In this document: piece after piece, positions 12,801 through 21,699 of the stretch
Layout: every line of letters begins with the position of its first letter
Position numbering within the stretch: position 1 is the stretch's first letter
Origin: Diphasiastrum complanatum
Lineage: Eukaryota > Streptophyta > Lycopodiopsida > Lycopodiales > Lycopodiaceae
Assembly (NCBI GenBank): GCA_029204225.1
Contig: CM055104.1
Span: 48,554,451-48,618,450, forward strand
Reading direction: 5' to 3'
Length of the DNA stretch: 64,000 bases
The notes under the pieces: model-generated
Databases searched by the model: none
Seen by the model: only the letters and a program-made list of their open reading frames with translations
What the model was told of the DNA's origin: nothing
Made by a program: the position numbers and the translations under genes

Positions 12801-15800
12801 CATGAAGTAACTTCTCGAAAGAGAAAAATGCAACTTGTTGTCCGAACTTCATGTCGCCAAATAAACTTCGCACCGAAGTAGTCGAAATCTCATCCCCAAT
12901 CATGTCCAACATATAAAAGGAAAAGAATGCGTAATAATGAAGCATCAAGTCGAAGGGTGAGGATTTGCATGCTCCATCCGAAGTAGGGAACCAACATGAA
13001 CTCGGCAATAAGTCGAAACATGGACTTGTAATCCATCATAGGCTCCGACATCATTCGAAAATACTTCTTACCATAAGGACAATAAAAAAGTGTACCAAAC
13101 TCTTTTGGCATCACATCCTCCCGAACCTTACCATCAATGACTTGCTCACATAGAATAGGCAATGTACAAACATCATGATGAAGAGTTAGTGTAGAACCAA
13201 AAAACTCAGCACGAGGTATTGATTTTAAAGAGGCATATGCCTTCCTTTCATAGTAAGACATTTCTTTGTTGTCCTGCAAAGTCTCCGATAGCCGACAACT
13301 GTTATGGGCTGTTCAACACTTTGCTGGCCAAAGTGTTCCCAACATGGACCATGTTGTCCATAATCTTCCGCAGGCTGTTCCTGAAGCATAATGGATTGCT
13401 CATGATGTAAAATGGGCTGTAAATGACCTGCAACCAAAGATGCGTAAGTGAGAAACAATAGGCTTCTTACCATACCAAACTTCATAAGGAGTTAATACCT
13501 TCAAGGCTTTACTAGGACACCGATTACTAATGTAAGCCGCCGTTATAACCGCTTCAGCCCAAAACTTGTGAGGTAGGCCCTTTGCCTTGAGCATGCATCG
13601 AGCCATCTCCATAAAGTGCGATTCTTTCTTTCGGCAACGCCATTTTGTTAAGGTGTGTAAGGGGTTGTCATTTGATGATGGATACCTTTGCTTTGAAGAT
13701 AAGTACCGAATGTATTCTTTATATATTCCCCTCCTCGGTCGGTACGTAAGATCTTCAAAGAGTGCCCAAACTGATTTTCTATCATTGCTAAAAAATCCTT
13801 AAAACGTTGGAAAACTTCAAATTTTGCCTTCATAGGATAAATCCATGTAAATCTTGAAAGGTCATCAATAAAAGTAACAAAGTACTTACACCTTCCAATG
13901 GATTCGGTCCTCATTGGACCACATACATCACTATGAACTAAATCAAATTTGCCGTCAACTCTAATAGTTCCATCTTGCCTTTGAAATTTTCCAAGTATGC
14001 ATCCTTCGCATACTCCTTCTTGGAGCCTTGATCTTGAGCTTCCTTAGATTTTTGATCATCTTTGGAAGTGTTGAAAGAAGGCTTCCCTTTCCACTTGCCT
14101 TTGCCTTTGCTTTTTGCAAAGAAAGCTTGATCTTCTTGTTCACCAAAGTTGATCCTTGTTTGCTCTTCTTGAAGAAGTAAGCCAACAAGTTCGTCGAAGG
14201 AGATTTGTTGTCCCCTAAGAGAAATACTCAATGATGACACAAATGGAAGGTAAGAACTAGGAAGAGAGCTGAGAGTAATAGATACAAATTGTGAGTTCTC
14301 AATCACTTCATCAATACTAAGAAGCTCCTCTCAAATATCCTTGATCTTCGTCAAGTGGTTTGTAAGCAAATCACCTTCTTGCATCTTCAAGATAGAAAGT
14401 TAATTTCGAAGATATACCACTTTTGCCGCATTCTTTACTTGAAACATCTTTGCAAGAGTCTCCCAAGCACTTTTGGAAGATCTAATATGTGGTAGGATAG
14501 ATCTCTTCACTGATAATGCAATGAGGGAATGTGCTTGTGCATCTCGTCAATCCCACTTCTTTTGCTCATCGGAAGACACCTCCGTAGATGATGAAGTAGT
14601 TGTTCTAGATGGTGTAATAGGTGCCAAGGTAGGTGGCCTCTCTTCGTCACCATTAACTACTTCCCACAAACCTTTAGCAATTAGAAGGTTCTTTATCATG
14701 TAGCACCGCAAGGAATAGTTTGTGCCATCCAGCCTATCTTTATTAAATAAAGAACCAATAGACTCCGATTCTTTAGCCATAACAGAAAAATCAGCTTGTA
14801 GTAGATAGGAAGTAGACTTTCCAATACAAAATCTACTCAAAGGCAGCAACCTCAAAGCTGAAATTATGAGCACAATAGATTGCAATACTCCACATGCAAT
14901 TTGCTCAACAAGTAATGAAATAGGTGGTTGATTTCTGCACAAAAAACAGAATGCTCACAAATAGGTAGACTTCAAATGAAGCCAAAGCCAAAACCAAAAC
15001 CAGAAATTTGTGGCTAAAAAGAGTGCACACTATGTGCATATAGAGCTGATGGTAGCGCCCTACTCCAAGCTCACCAACCGGGAAATTTCAGCAAGAAATG
15101 TGTCCAAAACACATGTATCTTCATTTAAGAAGTAAATCTGAAATTTTCAACATGTAATTGAGTCAAGATCACATGCAATTGGTTTGAGCATGGGCGCTCT
15201 ACTGCTAGCTCTCAAATAGGTGAAGATGCCCTGCAATTTCCTGCAAAAAAGCTATAAGAAGAACAGATTCTTCTCCTGCAAAAATCAGCAGCTTGATGAT
15301 TTTCTGCAACCAAACGGGGAAGAAGATAGCCTCCTATTGGGTGCCCTCCTGCAAGCAATATGATCACCTAAAGGCTCTGATACCATGTAGGAAATAGAAG
15401 CCTAAGGATCTAGGATCTTAACAATTCAATCACACAAAGCATTTTCAAAAGAAAGAGAGAGATGGCTAGAAACCCGCTTGTAGAAACTCCTGGACAGCCA
15501 AGGAGAATAGTCAGTATTGCTTACAAAAGTGTCTTATACAAATGGGATGCACACATATATATAGTCCAAGATGACTATCTAACTTCATGACTATTGGCTA
15601 TCCAACTACTTGACTATTGGCTATCCAACTACTTGACTATTGGCTGTCCAACTACTTGACTATTGACTATCCAACTTTCTATAAGTTACATAGAAAGAAT
15701 AAGGGACCTCCAATATGTCAAGTTGGGGTACTTAATGTCACAATTAGTCCTAGTGGACCCATGAGTCCCTACCAAGTTAATGTCATACGAACTTAGCTAA

Positions 15801-18708
15801 TTCTAAGTTTAGTAGGCCTAATATAATAAATGACCATGGTTACACAACTCTCGACCTTTTGGATCAAAGTAACCTATGGTAATGTAAGCAATTCCATTTA
15901 CATTCCAACAAAGCTGAGATATGTTTCTATTGCTGAATCATCTTGTTGTGTGTGTGAGTACTAAGATGATTAGTCTACTTTTTTATCTTGAATTGTACTC
16001 ATAATTCTGACACTTTGAAACCTGCCTGACCATAGCATCCAATCTCTTGGTCTCTGCCTCGGTACTCATTGCAGACTAAAGGACGTTACCATAGGGTTTC
16101 ACAATGACATGCCCAATCACAATGGTGCAATAATTATCAGGTCTTATAAGATCACCAGTCTTATGGACGGGTGATCTCATAATACACAGGTGTTTTACCT
16201 CCCTGACAGACAAAGTTTGTTTGTTACTATGGCTAGAGTCATGTCTGCATGTATTTCCGTAATGATCTTGATTGTGAGTGTGACATTTAATAAAGCCAAA
16301 TTGGTCGATTGACGGCTAAGATGGCTGCACATCCTGGAGGATTTATTTCTACTTTGGAACCTTTTGAGTACAAGGATGTAAAACTATCCCAAAAGTAACC
16401 AAATAACTATGTAAAAGATGAAGTCCCTGAACGGGAAAAAAGTGGAACTTGGTAGCTCAGCTTCTAATGATTACAATAACGATTTAAGGAAATCTCTTAA
16501 AAACTGGAGATACTCAAATTTATGTTACATAGCCTTTTGGAGCTCGATGTGAATAGTTGATATGATCTTCAGAGATCCAGTCTAAAGGAGAATTTGGCTT
16601 TTATGATCAAAACAACACGAGCTTAAAATGGATTGCCAATTTACAGACGCATTGTAACTTGGCCTAATTTATAGATTACTGAATGACAAACCGATGCATT
16701 CATGAAGGCTATTGCAGATATAGGCCACATCTTCCAATTTATCTGTGGTTTTCTTGCTTATATTGGATCAGTGAATTAGGGACCTGTTGTTGGATAAACT
16801 TGTTTTGGCCCAGATTGCTGACCTTACATACACCTTAGTCCTTAATGTAACATTTTAGTTAGGTTAGCTGGTCCACTTGCTCCCAAGTTATGCTCTCATC
16901 TTGTAGAATATGTTTCTGATAAAAATCAAGATGATTGGGTGCATTAGTAGTTTTAGCTTTCTAGGAAACTGCATATATGAACACACCTGGTTTCTATTCT
17001 TGTTTGGAATTCCAACTTTGAGTAGAATCTTTATGTAAATGGATTTAAAATCTCAAATGAATAATTTTTGCTTTTTTTCTTTGTTGGGCTTCAACAGATT
17101 TGAATATCTGAGTAATGCAGTGCTTCAGGCGAGAAGCATCAATCATGGACCAGGTACAGTTGGTTCCACTAGTGAAATTGCCGATAGTGGTCTTCTAGAG
17201 CTACTTGAAGGCAAGCTTGCGGTTCTTAGATTCCAAGTGAAGATTCGTGAGGAGCTTTTAAGAATCTCAGCTACATCGGAAGAGGAAGCCATTGAAAAGC
17301 GAATTGGAAAAGAAAGTGTGCCTAGGGAAGCTTCAGAGACTGAGACTCTTGCACGTAGTGCAAAAGAAAAAGCTGAGGAATTAGGATTCGAACTAAAAAG
17401 TATTACTCAGCTTTACAACGACTATGCTGTACGCTTTGAGCTCTGGGAGGTATATATCACTAGACTCACCAGTCGTGAGTATGAGTAGTATTTCTGACAA
17501 TTAATTTCAAGGAAATAGAAATTGTCTACCTCATCACTTGATTTTCTGATAAATGAGTAGTTGGTTTACATTAGTTTTACTTTTTAAATATTCATGCTAA
17601 CTTCGTCTTTATTACTATCAAGCTGAGGTGGAGTTCATGTTCAATCTGGAAGTCCTTATAACTGAGCCTTCTTTCCAGGTTTGTTTGGAGATTCTTCACT
17701 TTTCTCATTATAGCGGAGATACTGATAACAGTGTCATGAGAGAAACATGGGCAAGGTTATTGGACCAGGCTATTAAAGTTGGTGGTATTGGTGAAGCCTG
17801 TGCGATTGTAAAAAGAGTTGGTCCAAAGCTATACCCTGGAGAAGGTGGCAGCATGCCACTTGATTCCATCTGTCTTCACTTAGAGAGGGCAGCTCAGGTA
17901 TCATCTCTTAGTTGTTGATAGCTTCAAATTTTGGGTACAAATCAAGTGCGTATGGTATGACTTGAAGATTTGGCAGCTGGCTAAACATTTCTTTTGAGCA
18001 TTTTTGTGTTTACAGGTGTTGATTCTTCCAATTTCTGCTCATTTGTCTTTTGTTTCCTTGCGTTTCATAATTCAATTCTTTGCACATCCTCAATATGAGA
18101 TCTTGTGAATTAACAAAGACAGTGGCTAGTAATGAGAACACAGCTGATGCACATGACAAATTTTGAACTGTTTCAGGAAAGGGCTGTTTCAGGTGCAGAG
18201 ATAGTTGGAGATGAGGATGTGGCAAATGCATTACTTACAGCGTGCAAAGGTGCAGCAGAACCAATCTTGCGAACATATGATAAACTGCTGGCTTCTGGAG
18301 CCATTCTTCCATCACCTTCTCTACGGCTCCGTATATTGAGATCTGTACTGACTGTTATGCGGGAATGGACAATGTCAACCTTGTCTCAACAGATGGGAAC
18401 AAGTGTTGGCACGGGCCTTTCAGTTTTGGGTACTTTACCGAATTCTGATCAAGTTGCTTCTCTGGGTGAAGGGGTCAGAGACACACTGAGCAGTGTTCTT
18501 AATAGGTATAGCACTTTCTACGAGGATTCCTTCTTACTCCTAGTTAGTAAAACATTGGTTCATGGCTTGTTTCTCATTCTATACTCTTGAATATATTCTT
18601 GTTTGCAGATATATGACGGAGGTGAGAAGGCTTGCACTTCCTTCGGCACATGTTGAAACTGTTTCTCGGGGTTTCAAAGAACTAGAAGAAATTCTTTTGG
18701 GATCATAA
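3677..18708 (+). CDS. NUP155: Nucleoporin NUP155, C-terminal half (8 exons, 5' part off window)
   Basis: NUP155 (Nup170 family) is a large scaffold nucleoporin of the inner ring of the nuclear pore complex. Exons read by eye: 3677-3889, 4070-4317, 5976-6402, 6785-6996, 17098-17449, 17679-17897, 18177-18505, 18609-18708 (stop TAA at 18706-18708). All introns are GT..AG, the total is 2100 nt, and phases match at every junction. The 699 residues cover the alpha-solenoid C-terminal half; plant NUP155 is about 1,460 residues. Family landmarks seen: VRGMECIRRLL, GRGTVDDIS, REGCPSYYHESDYKF, FYEAVVELPL, DLVPFLQNAG, GLLELLEGKLAVLRFQ, ACKGAAEPIL and the terminal RYMTEVRRLALP. No internal stops or frameshifts, so it looks functional. 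The fifth visible exon follows a 10.1-kb intron full of Copia DNA. No clear AATAAA signal was found after the stop. Confidence 0.95.
4070..4317 (+). CDS. NUP155: NUP155 exon
   Basis: Acceptor TTTGTGTAG, donor GAGATTAG|GTGTGT. Begins YYVSPDGRGTVDDIS and ends RFEEI plus two bases of an Arg codon (phase 2). The preceding intron is only 180 bp. Confidence 0.95.
4318..5975 (+). other. NUP155 intron with tandem duplication
   Basis: 1658-bp intron. It holds the 195-bp tandem duplication at 4771-5176. The rest (4318-4770 and 5177-5975) shows no recognisable gene or element. Confidence 0.7.
4771..5176. repeat. Tandem duplication, period about 195 bp, two copies
   Basis: Both copies start CTGAACACAGGGCTTGTTAG (4771 and 4966) and share AGAGAAGTGGTGGGAAGGG and GAAATAGCCACAGGAAGGGA. 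They end in GATAGTATGATGAAATAT (about 4938) and GATAGTATCATGAAATAT (about 5159). Copy two has a small insertion near its end. The minus-strand open frame spanning it is a by-product of the duplication. Confidence 0.9.
5976..6402 (+). CDS. NUP155: NUP155 exon
   Basis: Acceptor TATGCATCAG, donor GCTGCTAAG|GTATAA. Begins by completing Arg, then FYEAVVELPLRKARAVD, and ends DLVPFLQNAGNLQAAK. 427 nt. The segment between NALRSLTS and YVRQIVQLS is longer than in the Arabidopsis protein as I remember it. Confidence 0.95.
6785..6996 (+). CDS. NUP155: NUP155 exon
   Basis: Acceptor GATGTGTAG, donor GAGCAAAG|GTTTAT. Encodes a Ser/Pro-rich linker followed by QAKYLELLARFYVHKRQHA and AAHVLLRLAERRQ. Ends in phase 2 (Arg codon completed by the exon at 17098). 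Confidence 0.95.
6997..7444 (+). other. NUP155 intron, unique part left of the retroelements
   Basis: Start of the 10,101-bp intron (6997-17097). No recognisable coding or repeat content before the Copia RT fragment. The open frame at 7178-7438 (minus) has no family features. Confidence 0.6.
7445..8186 (-). pseudogene. Copia integrase-RT linker and N-terminal RT (broken)
   Basis: Minus-strand remnant. It starts with the acidic/proline linker typical after integrase (DEENVDVPPPQIYQKNEDKG near 8180), then AMHEEMDSIKLHGT, GNKWVYRTKYNTNG near 7700 and VVKRYVQIKGIDDEETY near 7640, which are conserved in the Copia RT N-terminus. Stops and frame changes are frequent. RT catalytic motifs downstream of this point are missing, and the match fades before 7445. 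Confidence 0.75.
8187..9410 (+). pseudogene. Copia protease, GAG-pre-integrase and integrase (inverted block)
   Basis: Plus strand. Protease with THWYVDSGATKHMTG near 8260-8305 (D-S-G-A active site), VLYFPRLLKRLFSIGAI, then the GAG-pre-integrase pattern LWHRQLGHLNLQRFS near 8575-8620. Integrase core AFINDYSRKTWIYTIRE near 8815-8875, then RKNRTVVESARAMM near 9030 and CTPNEAFMGSTPKKDGLQIF near 9170-9225, ending at NVVFDE near 9380-9392. Several stops interrupt it. The strand is opposite to the flanking gag and RT of the same element. Confidence 0.8.
9411..9775 (-). pseudogene. Copia gag C-terminal part with zinc knuckle
   Basis: Minus strand. Reads FVSGLMARKRLPQFEDLQST near 9710-9770, a Lys-rich stretch, then a C-x2-C-x4-H-x4-C knuckle (CFYCNKLGHGVENC) near 9490-9530, and ends at NGELDRSS next to the inversion edge. 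An in-frame stop lies near 9690. The N-terminal capsid part is missing. Confidence 0.8.
9960..11720 (+). pseudogene. Copia gag-protease-integrase (broken)
   Basis: Gag is recognisable as RKAHHIIKLLVKDMI, VLFLTNKLHTLKM and SVTDYFARIKDFRGQL (10010-10240), with stops. A basic region follows, with the protease body at about 10560-10750 (GVGKVHIQLPLGKV, VLYVPGIKKSLLLISV); the active-site region itself is lost at LSSFQP. GAG-pre-integrase reads LYHGRFGHLNSNSLKVL and CEGCLWKTS (10915-11050). Integrase reads LELVHTDLCGHMKTQSHGG, FVDDYSR (11090-11190) and then fragments NKMELQKERT and KPSVSHLRVFECM up to 11620. Frameshifts at several points. Non-functional. Confidence 0.85.
11725..11961 (+). pseudogene. 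Copia RNase H C-terminal tail
   Basis: After a deletion that removed all of RT, the end of RNase H is readable: KHIEVLRHFIREKFQTHEVE, then CPTEEQVADILTKGFGRNKF and FIELLRV. This is the usual Copia terminus and is followed directly by a polypurine tract and LTR, which fixes the 3' end of the element. Confidence 0.8.
12214..12220 (+). promoter_or_regulatory. LTR TATA box
   Basis: CTATATAAGG within the plus-strand 3' LTR, about 50 bp before the nested insertion. Position in the LTR fits a U3 promoter. Function inferred from sequence only. Confidence 0.5.
12270..12771 (-). repeat. 3' LTR of nested Copia element
   Basis: 502 bp, TGTAGGAAAT..CATTCCAACA in plus reading (TGTTGGAATG..ATTTCCTACA on the element strand). 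Contains three units of a 23-bp internal repeat (core GACTATTGGCTATCCAACTA) around 12472-12543 and a minus-strand TATA-like stretch near 12437-12446. Confidence 0.92.
12890..13290 (-). other. Unidentified ORF between integrase and 3' LTR
   Basis: An uninterrupted frame of about 130 codons on the element's coding strand, occupying the place where RT and RNase H belong. It reads ETLQDNKEMSYYERKAYASL near the start and FGTLFYCPYGKKYFRMM in the middle, and ends GHDWG. I see no RT (YVDD) or RNase H motif and do not recognise a family. It could be captured host sequence, the remnant of an unrelated insertion, or a chance frame in non-coding spacer. Confidence 0.4.
13425..13960 (-). pseudogene. Copia integrase (partial, nested element)
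   Basis: Minus strand. Begins at the end of the GAG-pre-integrase domain (CEGCILGKFQRQ near 13980), then LVHSDVCGPMRTESIGRCKY, FVTFIDDLSRFTWIYPMK, ILRTDRGGEYIKNTFGTYL and MLKAKGLPHKFWAEAVITAA, to VSHLRIFGC near 13430. The first two catalytic Asp residues of the D,D-35-E set are visible. A frameshift or stop near 13630 splits it. After VSHLRIFG the similarity ends abruptly and the unidentified segment begins. Confidence 0.88.
13965..14780 (-). pseudogene. Copia gag (nested element), fused to GAG-pre-integrase by deletion
   Basis: Gag starts MAKESESIGSLFNKDRLDG at 14780 with TNYSLRCYMIKNLLIAKGLW and VVNGDEERP. The middle reads LSISLRGQQISFDELVGLL and ends in a Lys-rich stretch KSKGKGKWKGKPSF. 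The zinc knuckle and the whole protease are absent: the frame runs from the Lys-rich part directly into sequence that, in another frame, is the end of GAG-pre-integrase (CEGCILGKF). Stops near 14330 and 14550 and a frame change interrupt it. The lineage is the same as the element at 1-3150. Confidence 0.88.
15373..15385 (-). other. Copia primer-binding site (initiator tRNA-Met)
   Basis: Minus strand TGGTATCAGAGCC directly abutting the LTR end CA at 15386, a perfect plant Copia primer site. The leader between it and gag (14781-15372) has no other recognised feature. Confidence 0.92.
15386..15910 (-). repeat. 5' LTR of nested Copia element
   Basis: 525 bp, same termini as its partner at 12270-12771. 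Carries four rather than three units of the 23-bp internal repeat (about 15590-15680), which explains the length difference. Confidence 0.92.
16013..17097 (+). other. NUP155 intron, unique part right of the retroelements
   Basis: No recognisable coding or repeat content. Ends in a T-rich tract and acceptor TTCAACAG at 17090-17097. Confidence 0.6.
17098..17449 (+). CDS. NUP155: NUP155 exon
   Basis: Begins by completing Arg, then FEYLSNAVLQARS, GLLELLEGKLAVLRFQVKI, a variable acidic segment, and ELKSITQLYNDYAV, FELWE. Donor CTGGGAG|GTATAT. The 352-nt exon is the first after the 10.1-kb intron. Confidence 0.95.
17679..17897 (+). CDS. NUP155: NUP155 exon
   Basis: Acceptor CTTTCCAG, donor GCTCAG|GTATCA. 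Encodes VCLEILHFSHYSGD, ETWARLLDQAI and DSICLHLERAAQ. Phase 0 on both sides. Confidence 0.95.
18177..18505 (+). CDS. NUP155: NUP155 exon
   Basis: Acceptor TGTTTCAG, donor CTTAATAG|GTATAG. Encodes EDVANALLTACKGAAEPILR, SLRLRILRSVLTVMREWTM and LNR (Arg split, phase 2). Confidence 0.95.
18609..18708 (+). CDS. NUP155: NUP155 terminal exon
   Basis: Acceptor GTTTGCAG. Encodes YMTEVRRLALPSAHVE, FKELEEILLGS and stop TAA. The end matches the short C-terminal tail of the plant family. Confidence 0.95.
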
Positions 18709-21699
18709 TTCTTCATTGATTGTATGATAAAATGGCTGATAGGTAATCATACTAGTGAATTTTCCATTTCTAATGAGACAAGCCACTAGATATGTCATGC
18801 TAATTTGGCCTCACTTGTCTACATTATTGCTTTAGGCATTGAGAATCAAAATGTACAGTGTGTCATCACATAGTGGTATATTCTTTTCTTTAGAAAAACA
18901 AATGTACCCAGATTGTTGGGTAGCACTGTGGAAGAAATGTATCCTGCAATAGCTCAAATCTTTCTCATGGTGATGCTACTGGAGTGTTCTTGATTAGTCT
19001 CTAGGCGCATGCTTGATATATGATGCTTGAATGGATTTTGAGAATCTTCAGATGAAGCAACTTCTGAGCTAGAAATTTTTTGTATCACTTTCAGATAAAA
19101 AACTAATTAGGGATTGTGCAAAACATTCATAAAATTGAAGTTTGTATTTTCAATCTGTTACGAGTACAAATCCATGAGGATAGCATAGAAAGTATCTTTG
19201 CCATCTTAGTTGTATGATGCGAGCTGGTGTGCGATTCACTTTTATTATTCATACTACTCCACAAGATGTCTAAAATTGCAGGGACAACCTTGTCGCTATG
19301 CTGATTGTATTGACATCAGCATGCACATCCTTGGCTCTTTCCAAACGTGAGCTTGAATGTCAATCTATTAATGTTTGCAAAAATTGCGTACCAAAAAGTT
19401 AGTTGCCACTTCTTTAACATACCTATTAGGAGAATTTCTGTGGATACTATATGTAGCAAATTTGCCACACAATATCCAGGTTTCACTTTCAGGCACCCTA
19501 GTGTGGTGATCAAGTTATGTGCGGAAGTTCCACAGAATTCAAATTGTAAATTTCCCGAGTAGTGGCTAGATGCTAGAAAGATTGTCCATGTGGAACTTCC
19601 ACACTTGGAAGTTTCACACAATTTTATCCATGACTATATTCACACGAGGTTCGGTGGGCCCGCAGAAGCCCTGTTTGGTCTAAGGATAAATTCCATGGGG
19701 GATTGTTGTATCATGTAGTGATTGGGTTCTATCATTGATCTACTCAAAAACTCCATCTGCAGGTGTAGCTTGCTTTCTTTTCTATCATTAATTGAGGCAC
19801 AAACATATTTGTTCTACTGTAGCCAATAATTTTAATTCCAGGGGTTTAACACATTAGCAATTGCTTTTTGAACCTTTTTCCCTTTAGCAAGTGGCCTTAT
19901 ATTTTTTCAATGCTAGTGATTGGTTTCATAGAACATTTATAAGTGTTCTTGCTTTTTTTTTTTGAATGATCCACCACTTTCTTGATCTAGTAATTGGTGA
20001 TGATACGTTGTTGATGGCATACTCTAGTCCTTTAAATCAGTGGGGGAGCTAGTGCCTTAGTAAAGGCTATCAATGATTTGTTGTCACTTATCCAACCACT
20101 TTGTTGTAGTAGCACATGATAATGCCTTATGCATTTGGTACATGTAGTTTTTATTCCACCAGCGTATGTGAGGACATAGATTCAATAAGGATAGACATGG
20201 GTTCTTAGAGAATCATCGAGTCCTGTAAGAACATGTATCATTTTTATTCTCAAAAAGCCGAAGATGCAATATATGTTCAAAGAGCTTGTGACTTACTACA
20301 CATGGATATTATCACTCTATCTACTATTGCTACCATTGGTGTAGGTTCTATACCTATCACTCATTTCCATGCACACTTTATCGTGTTACCACTCCAATTA
20401 TTGTTTCATCTCCAACTATACATCTTGAAATCATTTCAAGGAAAAAGTACAAGTTATACTATATATTATGATGGTTTGTAGATGAATGGCAATGAGCTAG
20501 AAATTGGATGACAAATCTGTTGAGATATAACCAAGAGTGATTGAAATAAAATCCAATTAGCATCTACACTTTTGGATGGCAAAGCTTCCACTTGTTTGTG
20601 GAGGGCACATCATGGAATATATCATAGTTAGGTTTGGTTGACTACAAAGTTATCATTAGGTTTTAAGAAATGCCATGGTTGGTCTATAGTGTTTTGCAAG
20701 GTGGAGGCATGTCTTTCAAAGTTTTCCACAAACATGGGCAATGATAAATTGAGTTTCATTAAACTATGTGATATTTTTGAGGCCCTCTTGTGGATGAGAT
20801 TGTCTCATGATGTATATTAAATCATGAGATTGTCTCATGGTTTAATATATATGGCTAGATTGAAGGAGCCTCTCGAGTTGAAGATATAAACCTTAACATG
20901 CTACTAAGATGTCTATAGGTTAATAAAGATGATGTTTCTCTATCTCATTTTTCAAAACTCCGTCTCTCGCCACCTTACTACATAAGCATTCAGATTAGCA
21001 AATACCCAAAACTGCACTATGACCAACCTTATCATGATACACCATATTGTCCTTACATATATATTTTTTGGTACCATTGCTATAGCAATGCCAGCTAGAT
21101 GTCATTGTACAATCTAGAGCTAGAGAATCGAGAGATGTATAAAGAGCTAGTGATATACGTGTAAAATCTCATATTATATGACTAAGCACCAAAAACCAAA
21201 CCGTGCCACAATTGTTGGGTTGGTTGATGTTAGTTCAAAAATATATGTACATGTATTAAGTTAATAGTTTATTACATTGGTAAATCAAGCAACACTCGTT
21301 AGTAGTCATATTGTATGATGTCGCCCTTTAGAAGACACCCCTATGCATTGCATGTGGAGGTTGTTGATTCCAACACTTTTCAAAACATCCAGGTGTAGGG
21401 TAGCTAGTACTAGATTGGAAATTGGCACATGCTAGCCTTTGTTCACATCAATAAAATTAGCAACTTATTCCAAGAAACGAATTTGTTCATAACATTTTAT
21501 GCTTATGTTACAGCCATAGTTCGACTTTGAGCGTTTACTCCACCAATATAAGATCAAGGTTTTTTGCACTATCTAATTTTGCTTAAGCAAGTAGCTCGTT
21601 ATTATATCAAATTTTTGCCTAGCGATTCAAAATTTTAGAGATCAGGATAGATTTTCATCAGTCAGCAGAGGCATATTTAGAACTTGCTGAGACCATAAT
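18709..21699. other. NUP155 3' flank and intergenic DNA
   Basis: The 3' untranslated region of NUP155 must start here, but no clear AATAAA signal was found, so its end is unknown. The rest holds no recognisable gene. A local direct repeat of GAGATTGTCTCATG-type sequence lies near 20797-20842. Short open frames (for example 19316-19621 and 20233-20481) lack family features. Confidence 0.5.

Larger units (their letters stand above)
12270..15910 (-). mobile_element. Complete non-autonomous Copia element with 5-bp target duplication
   Basis: 3641 bp bounded by two near-identical LTRs (12270-12771 and 15386-15910) and flanked by AAGCT on both sides (12265-12269 and 15911-15915). Minus-strand order: 5' LTR, primer site 15373-15385, leader, gag from 14780, integrase, an unidentified 650-bp segment, polypurine tract TTAAGGAGGG, 3' LTR. 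Protease, most of GAG-pre-integrase, RT and RNase H are missing, so it must have moved using proteins of another element. I count about nine substitutions between the LTRs plus one 23-bp repeat-unit difference, so insertion is fairly recent. Confidence 0.92.
9776..16012 (+). mobile_element. Plus-strand Copia element, interrupted by a nested element
   Basis: Order on the plus strand: gag remnant from about 9960, protease, GAG-pre-integrase and integrase to about 11720, a deletion of RT, a short RNase H tail (11725-11961), polypurine tract ATTAAGGGGAG, and a 3' LTR starting TGTTAGAA at 11975. The LTR is split at 12269/15911 by the complete element 12270-15910 and ends TTCTGACA at 16012. No 5' LTR or primer site was found between 9776 and 9960, so the 5' end is lost. 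It is the middle layer of a three-layer nest within one NUP155 intron. Confidence 0.8.
11975..16012 (+). repeat. 3' LTR of plus-strand Copia element (split by nested element)
   Basis: Left part 11975-12269, right part 15911-16012. Starts TGTTAGAA and ends TTCTGACA, which are imperfect inverted termini. Without the nested element and its 5-bp duplication it is about 392 bp. A TATA box (TATATAA at 12214-12220) lies in the left part on the plus strand, as expected for the LTR promoter. Confidence 0.8.

Noticed and set aside
20233-20481. 82-codon plus-strand ORF downstream of NUP155
   Set aside because: No recognisable domain or conserved neighbour; length is ordinary for A/T-rich non-coding DNA.
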